DNA of 64,000 nucleotides from Ariolimax columbianus (taxonomy: Eukaryota; Mollusca; Gastropoda; Stylommatophora; Arionidae): the NCBI GenBank assembly GCA_036924085.1, contig JAVGWX010000019.1:8946361-9010360 (forward strand). The letters are read 5' to 3'. Each line of letters opens with the position of its first letter. The stretch's first letter is position 1. Shown here one piece after another: positions 21,925 through 32,158 of this stretch. A model generated the notes under the pieces. It worked only from the letters and a program-made list of their open reading frames with translations. It was not told the origin of the DNA and did not search any database. Position numbers and translations under genes: made by a program.

Positions 21925-23087
21925 GTAAAGATTAGCGGAATACTTTGTTGAGGTCCTGAATAGGAGAACAGAACACCCCGTAGATAACTGTGATAAGTCA
22001 AGTAAAGAAGACATCAAAGAAACAAGTATCCTTCTAATGAAAGGAAAATATTTAGGGCTTGATGAGATACCAGCTGAAGCTTAGTTTTAGTTGTAGTCGG
22101 CCTGTACTTGTACAGGTGTAGATGCCACTGTGCAGGTCCCATCTCTGGCGTGAGCTGGATGTACCCGGGAATAGGATTCCCTGCTTAGCGGACTAGGCTA
22201 GAGCAGCTTATTACTCCTCTGCGTTCCGACAAGTGCCGTTGAAGGTGGTTAACCGATGTGTGACTCAATCTTAATAGACCAAAACACCCGAGCAAAGTAA
22301 ACCCGCAGCCTTTTAGGCGCCGTCTATTCTGCTCTTAACAAACCACCTAACCAGTCACACAGTTAGTCGCCTCTTGTGACATGCTCTCTGTGGAGCAGTG
22401 GTGCTATTCTTGTATTTGTCGTACATACAAACCCTAAAGCTAATCAAGATATCAATGCACACTGAGGCATCAACCAATATGTTTCACAGTTTTATAGAAC
22501 ATTTATAAGATACAGAAAGTAAGTTCCAAAAGAGTGGAGTGAAGACTATCTTGAAAAGTTACAAAAGGACAGAAGATCAAGAAGAACATGGAAATTAATG
22601 AAGGAGAACTCTCTTGTCAGTACCTGGTAAAGTATTAAACAAAGTTATATTTAAAAGACAACAAAATTGAAGTTGTTAAGATGAGTTACGAGATTAACAA
22701 GCAGGTTTCAAACTAGACGATCAATGCCCAAATCACATAGCCACGTTGGTTTAATTGTAGAGCAGTCATTAGAATGGAATTCAAGTACAAGTATGTACAC
22801 TAACTTTGTTGCTATGGAAAAGGTCTTTGACAGTTTGGATAGAGAGACACTCTAGTGACTGCTAATGCACTACTTAAACAGACATATAAAGACATGCAGT
22901 GTAGAGTATTGCACAAGGCATAACTAACAAAATAATGTAATATTGAATACCGGGTTCGTCGAGGAAAGCAGCTAGAGGTCTTAAAACTTTGCAGATGGTA
23001 TACCCATTCTATCTTTCAAACAACTTCAAATGCAGAAAAAGACATACACACTGTACATAGTCTCCCAGTAAATATATGCAAAGATCC
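21925..23087 (+). pseudogene. Decayed LINE (linker and RT), host of two insertions
   Basis: Plus-strand text: 'AEYFVEVLNRRTEHP' and 'KGKYLGLDEIPAEA' before 22081. After an interruption at 22083-22441 come 'FHSFIEHL', 'TLLSVPGKVLNKVIFKR' with a frameshift, 'IVEQSLEWNSS', 'MEKVFDSLDRETL', then 'FADGIPILS' near 23000, where the catalytic second Asp is changed to Gly. The reading continues after the rDNA block at 26640. When intact it was an RT; it is clearly inactive. Confidence 0.75.
22083..22441. repeat. Dispersed repeat family E, copy 1
   Basis: Matches 38338-38728 almost end to end: 'ctgtacttgtacagg', 'gtgcaggtcccat', 'gagctggatgta', 'ctgcttagcgg', 'gttaaccgatgtgtgac', 'gcgccgtctat', 'acatgctctctgtggagca'. 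It is inserted in a LINE reading frame. No RNA polymerase III boxes or clear terminal repeats were seen; class unknown. Confidence 0.75.
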
Positions 23088-23715
23088 ATCTGGGGTAGTT
23101 GTCTCGCCGCCGCGATTCAATCTCAACCAGTGTTCCTAAAGCGATCTCAGTCCCGCCAGGCGGAGCGATAGCGCGGGGTTGCGGAAAACGCTTGCCCGCC
23201 TTTCCCCGTTGAGGTATCGGGAAGCAGTTTTTTTTTTTGTCGTTGCCTCCATTGAGGTGCGCTCCTCTGGTCCGTAACGAGAAACTTTTTACAGTCGGTG
23301 GTGATTTTTCGAAGGCTTATAGCAGAGCTCGACAGTTCGTCTCGCTGGTGGTCAGACTCTCGCAAAGAGCTTGTAACCGGCAAATGGAAAGCAGGAATCG
23401 TGCCCGAAGGCCCTGTGTTCTGCCGGGGACCAACCCTCGGGAGAAGGGCAGGCCGGCAGGCCAAATTGTCTCTAGTCCCAGTGAAATTCATCGCCGGGGT
23501 CGTTGGGATCCGTTCTGCACAGAGCGAGTGAGCCCGGTCGGTCGTCTTGTGTGTGTAGGGGCCCCTGTCAGTCGGTCCAAGGTGGACGGAGTGAGGGACG
23601 GGTGAAACAACCGTCCGTCCGTTCCGTCAGTCGGTCCCTGCGGCCGTCCCAGTGAGGCTTTTTACACGCCCGTCCTCCGCCGACCGGTGTGTGCGGTACG
23701 TACGTCTCCGACAGA
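23088..23715 (+). other. Probable 5' external transcribed spacer of rDNA
   Basis: A GC-rich stretch of 628 bp lies immediately before the 18S start, ending in repetitive 'gtcggtcc', 'ccgtccg' sequence. It is assigned by position and composition only. If the insertion came from a pre-rRNA, 23088 could lie near the transcription start. Confidence 0.55.
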
Positions 23716-24856
23716 TATCTGGTTGATCCTGCAAGTAGTCATATGCTTGTATCAAAGATTAAGCCATGCATGTCTAAGTTCACACTGTCTCACGGTGAAA
23801 CCGCGTATGGCTCATTAAATCAGTCGAGGTTCCTTAGATGACACGAACCTACTTGGCTAATACATGCTTACCAAGCTCCGACCCTCGCGGAAAAAGCGCT
23901 TTTATTAGTTCAAAACCAATCGTCGTTTCCCCTCGCGGGGTTGCGGCGTCCCCACTGGTGACTCTGGATAACTTTGTGCTAATCGCATGGCCTCATGTGC
24001 CGTCGACGCATCTTTCAAATGTCTGCCCTATCAAATGTCGATGGTACGTGACATGCCTACCATGTTTGTAACGGGTAACGGGGAATCAGAGTTCGATTCC
24101 GGAGAGGGAGCATGAGAAACGGCTACCACATCCAAGGAAGGCAGCAGGAGCGCAACTTACCCACTCCCGGCACGGGGAGGTAGTGACGAAAAATAACAAT
24201 ACGGGACTCTTTCGAGGCCCCGTAATTGGAATTGAGTACACTTTAAACACTTTAACGAGGATCTATTGGAGGGCAAGTCTGGTGCCAGCAGCCGCGGTAA
24301 TTCCAGCTCCAATAGCGTATATTAGAGTTGTTGCAGTTAAAAAGCTCGTAGTTGGATCTCAGGCGCAGGCGGGCGGTCCGGCTCGCGCCGGTTCACTGCC
24401 CGTTGTCTCCTGCCCTACCGTCTGCCGGCTCTCTCCCATGGGTGCTCTTCGCTGAGCGTCCTGGGTGGCCGCCGCGTTTTCTTTGAAAAAATTAGAGTGT
24501 TCAAAGCAGGCCTCGGCTGAATGAATAATTGTGCATGGAATAATGGAATAGGACCTCGGTTCTATTTTGTTGGTTTTCGGAACTGGAGGTAATGATTAAC
24601 AGGGACAAACGGGGGCATTCGTATTGCGGCGTTAGAGGTGAAATTCTTGGATCGCCGCAAGACGAGCTACGGCGAAAGCATTTGTCAAGAATGTATTCAT
24701 TAATCAAGAACGAAAGTCAGAGGCGCGAAAAGATACCGTCGTAGTTCTGACCATAAACGATGCCGACTAGCGATCCGCATGAGTTGCTTCGATGACTCTG
24801 CGGGCAGCTTCCGGAAAACCAAAGTGTTTTGGTTCCGGGGGAAGTATGGTTGCAAA

Positions 24857-24905
<49 letters not shown>

Positions 24906-24929
24906 GCGGCTTAATTTGACTCAACACGG
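23716..24929 (+). pseudogene. 18S rRNA pseudogene, 5' two thirds
   Basis: Starts with 'tatctggttgatcctgc' (normal: tacctggttgatcctgcc). It keeps many universal blocks: 'agtcatatgcttgt', 'gtgccagcagccgcggtaa', 'aattccagctccaatagcg', 'ttagaggtgaaattcttgg', 'acgaaagtcagaggc', 'aaacttaaaggaattgac'. It breaks off after 'tttgactcaacacgg', missing about the last third of a normal 1.8-kb gene. The first 400 bp carry clear substitutions and small indels, while 24500-24929 is close to canonical. The fusion to 28S and the missing end make it nonfunctional as an 18S gene. Confidence 0.9.
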
Positions 24930-25345
24930 CCAACACTGAAATGACTGACATGCCGAGACCACTTTCCTTGGGTCTAACATGGAACGGGTGCTGGATTTAG
25001 ACCCTCGGAAATCTGGGGTTATGCCCTCTGTGGCTCGGTTGGTCTGCATTCAGTGTTTGATAAAGGAATTGACGAAAGGGCACTACCAGGAGTGGAGCCT
25101 GCGGCTTAAATTGACTTAACACGCCAATACTGTAGAATGACTGTTAAATCGAGAGCACCTTCGTGGGGTCTAATAGTGAACATGTGCTGGTATTAGACCC
25201 AAGGAAGACAGGTCAGTCTCTTAACCCCCTAATGAAAGAGCGTCTGCTATGGTAATCTGGCCTTAACCCTGCAGAAATCGCAGGTTCCAGAAACTTGGAC
25301 ATTGACAAACTAAAAAGCCCTCTATTGATACGTCCGGTCTAATAT
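24930..25345 (+). pseudogene. Repeated 18S/28S junction pieces
   Basis: 28S-like text follows the 18S break: 'ggaacgggtgctggatttagacc', the region shortly before the 28S 3' end, shown here in part. At 25072 an 18S piece from 'aaaggaattgacg' to 'aacacg' reappears and is again joined to the same 28S region ('gtgctggtattagaccc'). The two junction copies are 205 bp apart and clearly diverged. A third 28S piece follows near 25336. Confidence 0.75.
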
Positions 25346-26070
25346 TGAACGGGTGCTGGAAATAGACCTTCGGAAGACAGGTCAGTTTTACTCTACTAAT
25401 GACAGGATGTTGCTACGGTTATCCTGCTCAACTCGAGAGGAGCCGCAGACATTTGGTTCACGTACTAGGCTGATAAGCCAACGGCGCGAGGCTACAAGAT
25501 GAGGGATTACGGCCGAACGCCTCTAAGCCAAAATCCCGCCCAAAAGCGCAGCACGATTGCAAAGGGAGGCCTCGACATTGTGGGGACCTGGGGCTCCTGC
25601 TCCAGCCCCGCCCGGTCGAGCCGCAGAATGAGGTCTCTGCCGTCCGCCGATCAAAGCGGGCGGGAAGCTGCTCGATATTCACCCCATACGGCGATGAGGA
25701 ATGAAACCATTTGTAGAAGACTTAGTTCTCGGTCGGGGTGCCCTAAGCAGTAGATCAGCTACCTTACTGCGAACTGCTGAGACTCAACCCTTGACCATGA
25801 GATATGTCCGCACACCAGGTGAACACCATCTCCGTGCCGTGACCAGGCTTGTCCCCTGGTCAAATGCACTCCTTCGAGAGAAATCACAGGTCGCTGACAT
25901 TTGGTCCACGCGCTTGGCTGATAAGCCAATGGTGCGAAGCTACCATCTGAGGGACTACGGCCGAACGCATCTAAACCAGAACCCCTTCCTAAATCTCAGC
26001 ACCGCTGTGATGGGAGGCTACGACATGGCTGGGACCTGGGGCTTGCGTCTCAGCCCGGCCCGGTAGAGCC
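25345..26070 (+). pseudogene. 28S rRNA 3' end, two tandem diverged copies
   Basis: Copy one (25345-25800) reads 'aagacaggtcagtttta', 'gatgttgctacggtt', 'gagaggagccgcag', 'gacatttggttcacg', 'gctgataagccaacgg', 'gaacgcctctaagcc' and ends with 'gagactcaacccttgacca'. These are landmarks of the last 450 nt of large-subunit rRNA. Copy two (25888-26070) repeats 'gacatttggtccacg', 'gctgataagccaatgg', 'gaacgcatctaaacc', 448 bp downstream. Both differ from conserved bases, so they are pseudogenes. Confidence 0.85.
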
Positions 26071-26534
26071 GCAGAAATGCACCTGGATAAATGCACTCCT
26101 GCCTCGCTTTTACCTCTGTCTGCTATCAGTCATCCCAATGGACGCAGAAGAGATGCAGTCCAGCGGACATTGCACCCTCTGCCCTATTGTGACAACGTCC
26201 CAGGTTTCGGGGAATGATAGGCGTGCCATCACTGCAGATGAGCCGAGAAAATAAAGGGAGCAAAGAGATACCTCACTCACATGCATATGCTACGTTTCTG
26301 GCAGGACGTGACGATCCTGAGACACAGTCACACTGGGCTGCCTTTCTTCCGGGATAGTACAAACTAGTACATAGTCCATCATAGCATATCATTGCCAAAC
26401 CCTATAGACACGAGTTGGGAAGACTCGATAGTCCTGCAAGACAACTTCCCAAAGAGAGACAACTCTGACCAAAAACAACTGCTGCCTTGCAGTTAGGCTG
26501 GGGACAGCCAAAAGCTAAGGAGGGCAACCCTACA
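26071..26534. other. Unassigned segment inside the rDNA block
   Basis: No rRNA, protein or repeat match is recognised. It could be rDNA intergenic spacer or unrelated sequence captured with the block. Confidence 0.4.
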
Positions 26535-26639
26535 GAAACGCCTGTTGAAATCGGATGCACTGAGCCACAGGCTTAACAAAATAAAACAGTGCAACGTAAA
26601 TATCGTTGTAAACAGCGTAAGATGAAGCAGAAGAAGAAG
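26535..26639 (+). mobile_element. SINE-A core fragment with GAA tail
   Basis: Contains 'gttgaaatcggatgcactg' and 'caaaataaaacagtgcaacg', matching the SINE-A body, then 'cgttgtaaacagcg' and a gaagcagaagaagaag tail at the right end of the rDNA insertion. The SINE-A head with promoter boxes is absent. This short segment may have supplied the 3' end recognised by the LINE machinery. Confidence 0.6.
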
Positions 26640-27310
26640 ATATGCAAAGATCCGCCCAGAAATAACACAAAGTGTAAAATTAAATACTGCCAGCAACACA
26701 GCTACTGTCAAATTGAGTGGAACACTGTTGGAGAAGATCGGGAGCGTCATACCTAGAAAGCAGTGTTGACAAGGCAGACTATACAGACCAGGGTGCAATA
26801 ATATGGCTACACAAGCCGAAAGCGGCCTTTGTTATCTTGAAAGCCATGTGCAACTCTAAAATGAACAAATTATAGCAAGATTCAATTCTAATATTTATTC
26901 GGTTCTTTTATATGAAGTAGAAACATAACGGATAACTAATCTCAATATAAAAAGATGACAGGACTTCGTCAACATATCCAAGAAAAGAAAACTATTGGTC
27001 TGTAGTAGTTTGGCTGGGTTACAAACGAAAGCGTATTGGAGACAATATGACAAAGAATGATGGAATAGGAAATCTTAGAAAGAAGGTGACGCTTGATAAG
27101 CTACGCATTGTGAACATTCTAAATGAGTATAGCTAGGCAATCTCTGTCACGAGACAAGCTGGGGAAGGGGGATGCAAAGGGAGACTATATAACACGGGGA
27201 GAAGAGATCTAGAAGCCATTTTCAGAAAAAGGAAAAGTAACTAGAAAGAGCTTGAGAAAAAAGCACAAAGATAAGTTGGGGACAGATAGAATCCAGTAAC
27301 GCCTTAGCAG
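26640..27310 (+). pseudogene. Decayed LINE RT C-terminal part (resumes after rDNA)
   Basis: Plus-strand text: 'NICKDPPRNNTKCK', 'SSVDKADYTDQGAIIW', 'AAFVILKAMCNSKM', then 'RKRIGDNM' and near 27170-27290 'GRLYNTGRRDLEAIFRKRKS' and 'KELEKKAQ'. This is the expected continuation of the LINE at 21925-23087. The first 14 bp are the right target-site duplication. Confidence 0.7.
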
Positions 27311-27710
27311 ACAAGCATAAATACTTACCAATAATCTTTACACAGCCTAGATTGTTCGAACGTAGTTAGATGACACTTTCTGTACATATATATATATATA
27401 CTATTTGGACCTTAATTTATTGGATCATTATACGGTTATTCAACCAATCAAAAGCGGGGACTATTTAAGCAAAGACGAGCTGTTGCAATGAGAAATGGCT
27501 TTTATTAAAAGCTTAACTTATTGGCAATTCGGGTACACAGAAAAATATAATTACGCTCAAAGAAACATAAATTGCATAAAAGTATTAGTACCTTTGAAAG
27601 TAAATGAGCCCGCGAGAATGCAGGGTTTAAGATATTGTTATAATAATTGAGCAATTGAATCGTTAACACCAGGTTTCTGATGGATAAAATATTGTAGCAG
27701 GTTATAAGTC
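27311..27710. other. No gene recognised
   Basis: AT-rich sequence with a short (TA)n run near 27388. Confidence 0.5.
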
Positions 27711-27714
27711 ATGG

Positions 27715-28560
27715 GCGTATGTGTGGGAGTGTGTGTGTGTGTAATGTGTGATGTGTATATGTGTGTGAAATGGGTATTCCTGTGTATTGTATGTAAGTGT
27801 GTGAGTGTGTGTGTAATAAGTGTAAGTGTAACTATGTGTTGTGTAGGAGTGTGTGTAAATGTGTGTATGTGTGTAATGGGTGTGTGTGTTGTGCATGTGT
27901 AATGGGTGTATTTGAGTCGTTTGTGGTTGTGTATTGTGTGTAAGTGTATATGTAATTGGTGTGGTTATGTTGTGTGTGAGTGTGTGTTTGTGTAATAGGT
28001 TGGTTTGTGTTGAGCTTGAGTGTGTGAGTGTTTGTGAGTATGTGTGTTTGTGAGTGTAATTGGGCGGTTTGTGTTGTGTGTGAGTGTGTGTTTGTGAGTG
28101 TTATTGGGAGGTTTGTGTTGTGTGTGAGTGTGTGTTTGCGTGTGTAATGAGAGTGTTTGTGCTGTGTGTGAGTGTGTGTTTGTGAGTGTTATTGGGAGGT
28201 TTGTGTTGTGTGTGAGTTTGTGTTTGTGAGTGTTATTGGGAGGTTTGTGTTGTGTGTGAGTGTATGTTTGCGTGTGTAATGAGAGTGTTTGTGCTGTGTG
28301 TGAGTGTGTGTTTGTGAGTGTTATTGGGAGGTTTGTGTTGTGTGTGAGTGTGTGTTTGCGTGTGTAATGAGAGTGTTTGTGCTGTGTGTGAGTGTGTGTT
28401 TGTGAGTGTTATTGGGAGGTTTGTGTTGTGTGTGAGTTTGTGTTTGTGAGTGTTATTGGGAGGTTTGTGTTGTGTGTGAGTGTATGTTTGCGTGTGTAAT
28501 GAGAGGGTTTGTGTTGTGTGTGAGTGTGTGTGGTTATTTGTGTGTGTATATGTTTTATTC
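27715..28560. repeat. GT-rich minisatellite with higher-order blocks
   Basis: TG-rich text in which 'gttattgggaggtttgtgttg' type segments and 'gtgtaatgagagtgtttgtg' segments alternate between about 28050 and 28510. Open frames on both strands are low-complexity artefacts. The stretch 28565-28845 holds nothing recognised. Confidence 0.9.
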
Positions 28561-28847
28561 ACACAAGTACCAACAACGACACCAGCAACAGAACATATCA
28601 AACATTTAACAGACTACACAAAACCTTTTTTTTATAATGATTTTATTGTGGTATTTTCGTGTTGTATATTAAATCACACTGACATATTGTAATACTTCAA
28701 TTGTTGAGTCACAGACACTACAAAAGGTTGATAAGTGTAGTTGCATGAAAAACAGATGGCTTCACTTTAAAATAAGTTGGAACATTCTACAGAATGGTCA
28801 AGTACACGCTGTTAGGAGCAAATACTGGGTAGATGATGAGGTGCAGA

Positions 28848-28904
28848 TAACGTGAAATGTTAGATAAGTATGTAGATGATGTGAAGTGTTTGATACGTCT
28901 GTAG

Positions 28905-28935
<31 letters not shown>

Positions 28936-29470
28936 GCGTTCGCCTTATTTCTCTAATCCCCAAGGCGGTGTGCATTGCACTGCGTTTTTATTTTGCGCCT
29001 GTCGGCCCAGTGCATCCGACTTCAGCATGCATTTTATGTAAGGGTCTGCTTCCTCCTGCATTTTCTAAGGGTTTGCTTTCCCGGGGTAACGGCCGGTGCT
29101 GAGATGGGGATCGAACCCAGCACCTTATGGCTGTGAGCCGTGTCACATAACCACTAGGCCACGCCGTCCCCTCTTGTAGATGATTTGATCGTGTTTGATA
29201 CGTCTGTAGATGATGTGATCACGTGTTAGAAACGTCTGTAGATGATGTGAAGTGTTAGATACGTCTGTAGATGATGTGAAGTGTTAGATACGTCTGTAGA
29301 TGATGTGATCACGTGTTAGAAACGTCTGTAGATGATGTGAAGTGTTAGATACGTCTGTAGATGATGTGAAGTGTTAGATACGTCTGTAGATGATGTGATC
29401 ACGTGTTAGAAACGTCTGTAGATGATGTGATCACGTGTTAGATACACCTGTGGATGATTTGATCAAGTGT
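28848..29470. repeat. 29/32-bp minisatellite, interrupted by SINE-A
   Basis: Units 'gtagatgatgtgaagtgtt' plus 'agatacgtct' (29 bp) and 'gtagatgatgtgatcacgtg' plus 'ttagaaacgtct' (32 bp) alternate. A SINE-A copy is inserted at 28912-29173. Confidence 0.9.
28912..29173 (-). mobile_element. tRNA-derived SINE-A, copy 2
   Basis: On the minus strand: head 'ggggacggcgtggcctagtg', A box tggcctagtgg, B box ggttcgatccc, the shared 'gaagtcggatgcactg' core and a long poly(A) tail (poly T on plus). tgtagatgattt appears on both sides (28900-28911 and 29175-29186), consistent with a target-site duplication, although the surrounding array also repeats this motif. Confidence 0.9.
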
Positions 29471-29584
29471 TTAATACTTAATTATGCTAGATCATCAACT
29501 GAATTAGGTGGGTATCTTGTTTCATTCCTTGCTGCCCAGTCATCATTACTTCACTGAGCAGTATTTCTTCTTTGTCATTCACAT

Positions 29585-29660
29585 TCAGACCAAAGACAGT
29601 CTAAAGACAGCAATACTCAAGACAGACCAAAGACAGTCTAAAGACAGCAAAACGCAACAC
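29585..29660. repeat. Short 'agaccaaagacagtctaaag' tandem repeat
   Basis: About three units with 'aaagacagtctaaagacag', read directly. Confidence 0.7.
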
Positions 29661-29661
29661 A

Positions 29662-29890
29662 GACTAAAGAGAGGTCCAGGTTAGATATTAGGAAATATTT
29701 TTTTAGTCAGAGAGTGGTGTCTGCTTGGAATGCATTGCCATGGGAGGTAGTGGAGGCAAGGACAATTAATGCATTAAAGAATAAACTGGATGCGCATAGC
29801 TTTTAGAGCAAGACATGTAAATGTAACTGGTTGTATACGGACTCTGCATGGTCTTCTAAACCAGTATAAAGACGTTAAGTAAGTTAAGTT
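29662..29890 (+). pseudogene. CR1-like LINE 3' end, copy 1
   Basis: Plus-strand text 'LDIRKYFFSQRVVSAWNALPWEVVEA' (shown in part across two motifs) then 'NALKNKLDAHS', the typical last residues of CR1-type RT ORFs. A 3' UTR follows with 'aaccagtataaagacgtt' and a (taag)n-like end. Only the 3' tail is present. The stretch 29900-30270 holds nothing recognised. Confidence 0.8.
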
Positions 29891-30282
29891 ATTACTGTCC
29901 ATGTCAATGGATGACATATAAATATTGTAGTGTTGCAAATTGAAAATGGATAACCTTCAAATTGTGAACACATTTTACAGACAACAATACACTCTACACA
30001 CAACAGACAAAACAGCACACAGTAAAACAAGTGACTAGCTTCCTGACTTTAAACAAAATAATGGTATCCTTCTGCTATCAAACACACTTTCTGATAATGT
30101 CAAACATTTGGTTTCCTCCATACAAAAGAAAACCAAAAAGTATTTTCAATTGCACACTATAAGTTAGAATTATAAATCTGCATTAACATGCACAGAATTA
30201 CACCAAATTGCACACATAGGCAATGGAACACAAAATATTCAGTCAGTCTCCTTAAAGGATCAAATTCACAACACTCAAATCA

Positions 30283-30612
30283 TTTTTTCTTTTTTTTTTT
30301 GCTTAGATGTTTGCCTCACTAGTTTCTTCTGGCGGAGGCGCGCCATTTTCCATCCCAGACAGTAGTCCATTGGGCGATATCAGGACGCGTAAACCAGTGC
30401 TTGGTTGCATGTGTGCGTCTGTATGTACCTATGCTAGGTTTGTGCGCCCTCAGAAGCTAGCCCAACCAAAGTGCAATGGAAGGGCCTCACCCTGAGGGCG
30501 CGTGTGAAAGTTGTGCAAGAGTGTGACTGTAGGACAGAGTCAAATGAAACAGAGTGAGGTCAGAGGAGAGAGAAGAGTTGCCCCCAGGGTGAAACCTCTT
30601 GTCCAGTAAGCC
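30283..30612 (-). mobile_element. 330-bp poly(A) retroposon (family R), copy 1
   Basis: Flanked by a 12-bp duplication, acactcaaatca (30271-30282 and 30613-30624), with a poly-T start on plus (poly-A tail on minus). It matches 36348-36660 and 36697-37024: 'gatgtttgcctcactag', 'ggcggaggcgcgccatttt', 'gtatgtacctatgctagg', 'agagtgtgactgtagg'. No tRNA-like promoter boxes were recognised. Confidence 0.8.
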
Positions 30613-30703
30613 ACACTCAAATCAAGAGACAAACCTAATTCAAAGACATCCTAGATACTGCATTCTTGAGGACCTGTCAAGCTTGACATATTATATCTTT
30701 TCT

Positions 30704-30922
30704 TAGTTCTTAGTCGACCTGTACGTCTACAAGGGCAGATTAGAGCAAAGTAGACCCACAGCCTGTTAGGGGTTTAAAATGACGATCTAAACAAACCGCC
30801 TAACCATGGCTGGTGCTACGCCATGTCACACAGATAGTCATCTCTTACGACATGCTCTCTGTGGAGCAGTGGACCTATTCTTGTCCTCGTCATACACAAA
30901 GATCCCTGCGGACCACTCGAGA
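30704..30922. repeat. Dispersed repeat family E, copy 2 (internally deleted)
   Basis: Begins 'tagtcgacctgtacg' like the other copies, then jumps to the 'agcaaagtagaccc', 'aaaccgcctaaccatgg', 'gacatgctctctgtggagc' part. About 150 bp present in the copy at 38338 are missing. Nothing is recognised in 30930-31300. Confidence 0.7.
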
Positions 30923-31307
30923 CAATTAGATTAACCTGAAAAGTGATACTTCTCTATGCACTGCAACTACAGTCTTCCACTAGGTCACGTACTTATGAGA
31001 TGGAGTTATGGACACAGTCCAATATGGCAGTACCAAAGACTAGAACAAATGTTAACAGTTTTTGGCTACCTGGATTCAGGCACAAGTTAATATGTTGGAT
31101 TACGTACCAGCATTACAAACTATGTATATACACACAACTTAGCTTTGAAAAGATTGATAAGGATGACTCAGGAAGCTGGTAATTTCTAAAGAGAATAAAG
31201 ACAATGATAACACTCATGAAATATTCTGAAATATAACTAGAGAACTCTTGACGTGAATTATATGGTAAACAATGCAGAAATAGCCTATGGGTGTTAAGCC
31301 TAGAAAC

Positions 31308-31508
31308 TGACAACTTAATGTCTTGATACTGGTTTAGAAGACCCTTCAGAGTCTGTATACACCCGGTTTCATTTACATTTCCTTGCTCTGAAAATTGTGT
31401 CCATTCGATCTATTTTTGAATGCATTAATTGTCCCTGCCTCCTCTATTTCCTTTGGAAATGCATTTCAAGAAATCACCACTCTCTGACTAAAAAAATATT
31501 TCCTAATA
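31308..31508 (-). pseudogene. CR1-like LINE 3' end, copy 2
   Basis: Reverse-complement match to 29662-29890: 'tggtttagaagaccc', 'tttgaatgcattaat', 'tggaaatgcattt', 'ctctgactaaaaaaatattt'. Confidence 0.75.
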
Positions 31509-31509
31509 T

Positions 31510-32130
31510 CTACAAACAAACAAATAAACAAACGGAGAACCATTCATGGATAGTTCATGAAGCATTGAGCAAACCAAAACAAGAGGTTCGCTTAGGTGTC
31601 TGAGGCCCGTTGCATCGGTCGGCCACATCCATGACCCACATCTGTGGCGTGGTTCCAGGCCTCGCCCAGGGCGAAGGAGGAGGTTGCTACTTGCTGAAGC
31701 CATACTGTTCGAGGACGACGTCTTCTGCACTTCCAGCCGGTCGGGGAAGACTTTTGGTGCTGAGGAACGACTTGTGGGTATAGGGTTTACTGATCCAGCC
31801 TTACTACATCACCGAACAAAGAAACTCGGCGGCGGTCAAGTGTTTCTGATATTGGTTGGAGGCCTGTTTTAGCAGAGACCTCCTCATGGCGGATGTAGTC
31901 ATGCCAACGGATGAGCAGGATATGCCGCTAGTTGGGCATATGAAAGGCTTCCAGTCTCGACATGTCATGTTTCAGCAATGTCCATATTTCGGTGCCGTAA
32001 AGCAGGACTGGGACCACACAGGACTGGTAGATGTGGATTTTTGTCCCAAGGGAGATCTTGCCATTATGCCACACATGTCGGAGGTCGTGCATAACAGACA
32101 CATTTCTGTTGGTCAGTGTTATTTCTAAAA
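31510..32130 (-). pseudogene. LINE RT C-terminal part, decayed
   Basis: Minus-strand text: 'GKISLGTKIHIYQSCVVP', 'LLYGTEIWTLLKHDMSRLEA', then 'LIRWHDYIRHEEVSAKTGL' and 'RRVSLFGDVVRLD', followed by 'RRRPRTVWLQQV', all typical of the region after the RT active site. A stop replaces the Cys-Gln after 'FHMPN'. The left end shows a (tttg)n-type tail, and the fragment abuts the CR1 tail at 31508. Confidence 0.75.
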
Positions 32131-32158
32131 CACAAACACAGTGCTCAAGTGAAACTCA

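Larger units (their letters stand above)
23088..26639 (+). mobile_element. Retrotransposed chimeric rDNA block (3.55 kb)
   Basis: A GC-rich block of ribosomal sequence sits inside the decayed LINE of 21925-27310. A perfect 14-bp duplication, atatgcaaagatcc, flanks it at 23074-23087 and 26640-26653. Its right end is a GAA-type tail (gaagcagaagaagaag), like the tails of the RNase H LINE and SINE-V in this window. Order: 5' external spacer, 18S up to about two thirds, 28S 3'-end pieces, unknown sequence, a SINE-A fragment, tail. The missing 5.8S and ITS and the fused genes exclude a functional rDNA unit. Confidence 0.85.

Noticed and set aside
22994..23087. Reading the LINE parts at 21925-23087 and 26640-27310 as two independent insertions
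   Set aside because: The 14-bp duplication and the continuous order of RT motifs fit one LINE split by the rDNA block.
23237..24455. ORFs of 77-122 residues over the rDNA block
   Set aside because: They lie in 18S and spacer sequence; the ribosomal identity explains the region.
27702..28601. Cys/Val and Thr/His-rich ORFs
   Set aside because: They translate the GT-rich minisatellite in both directions.
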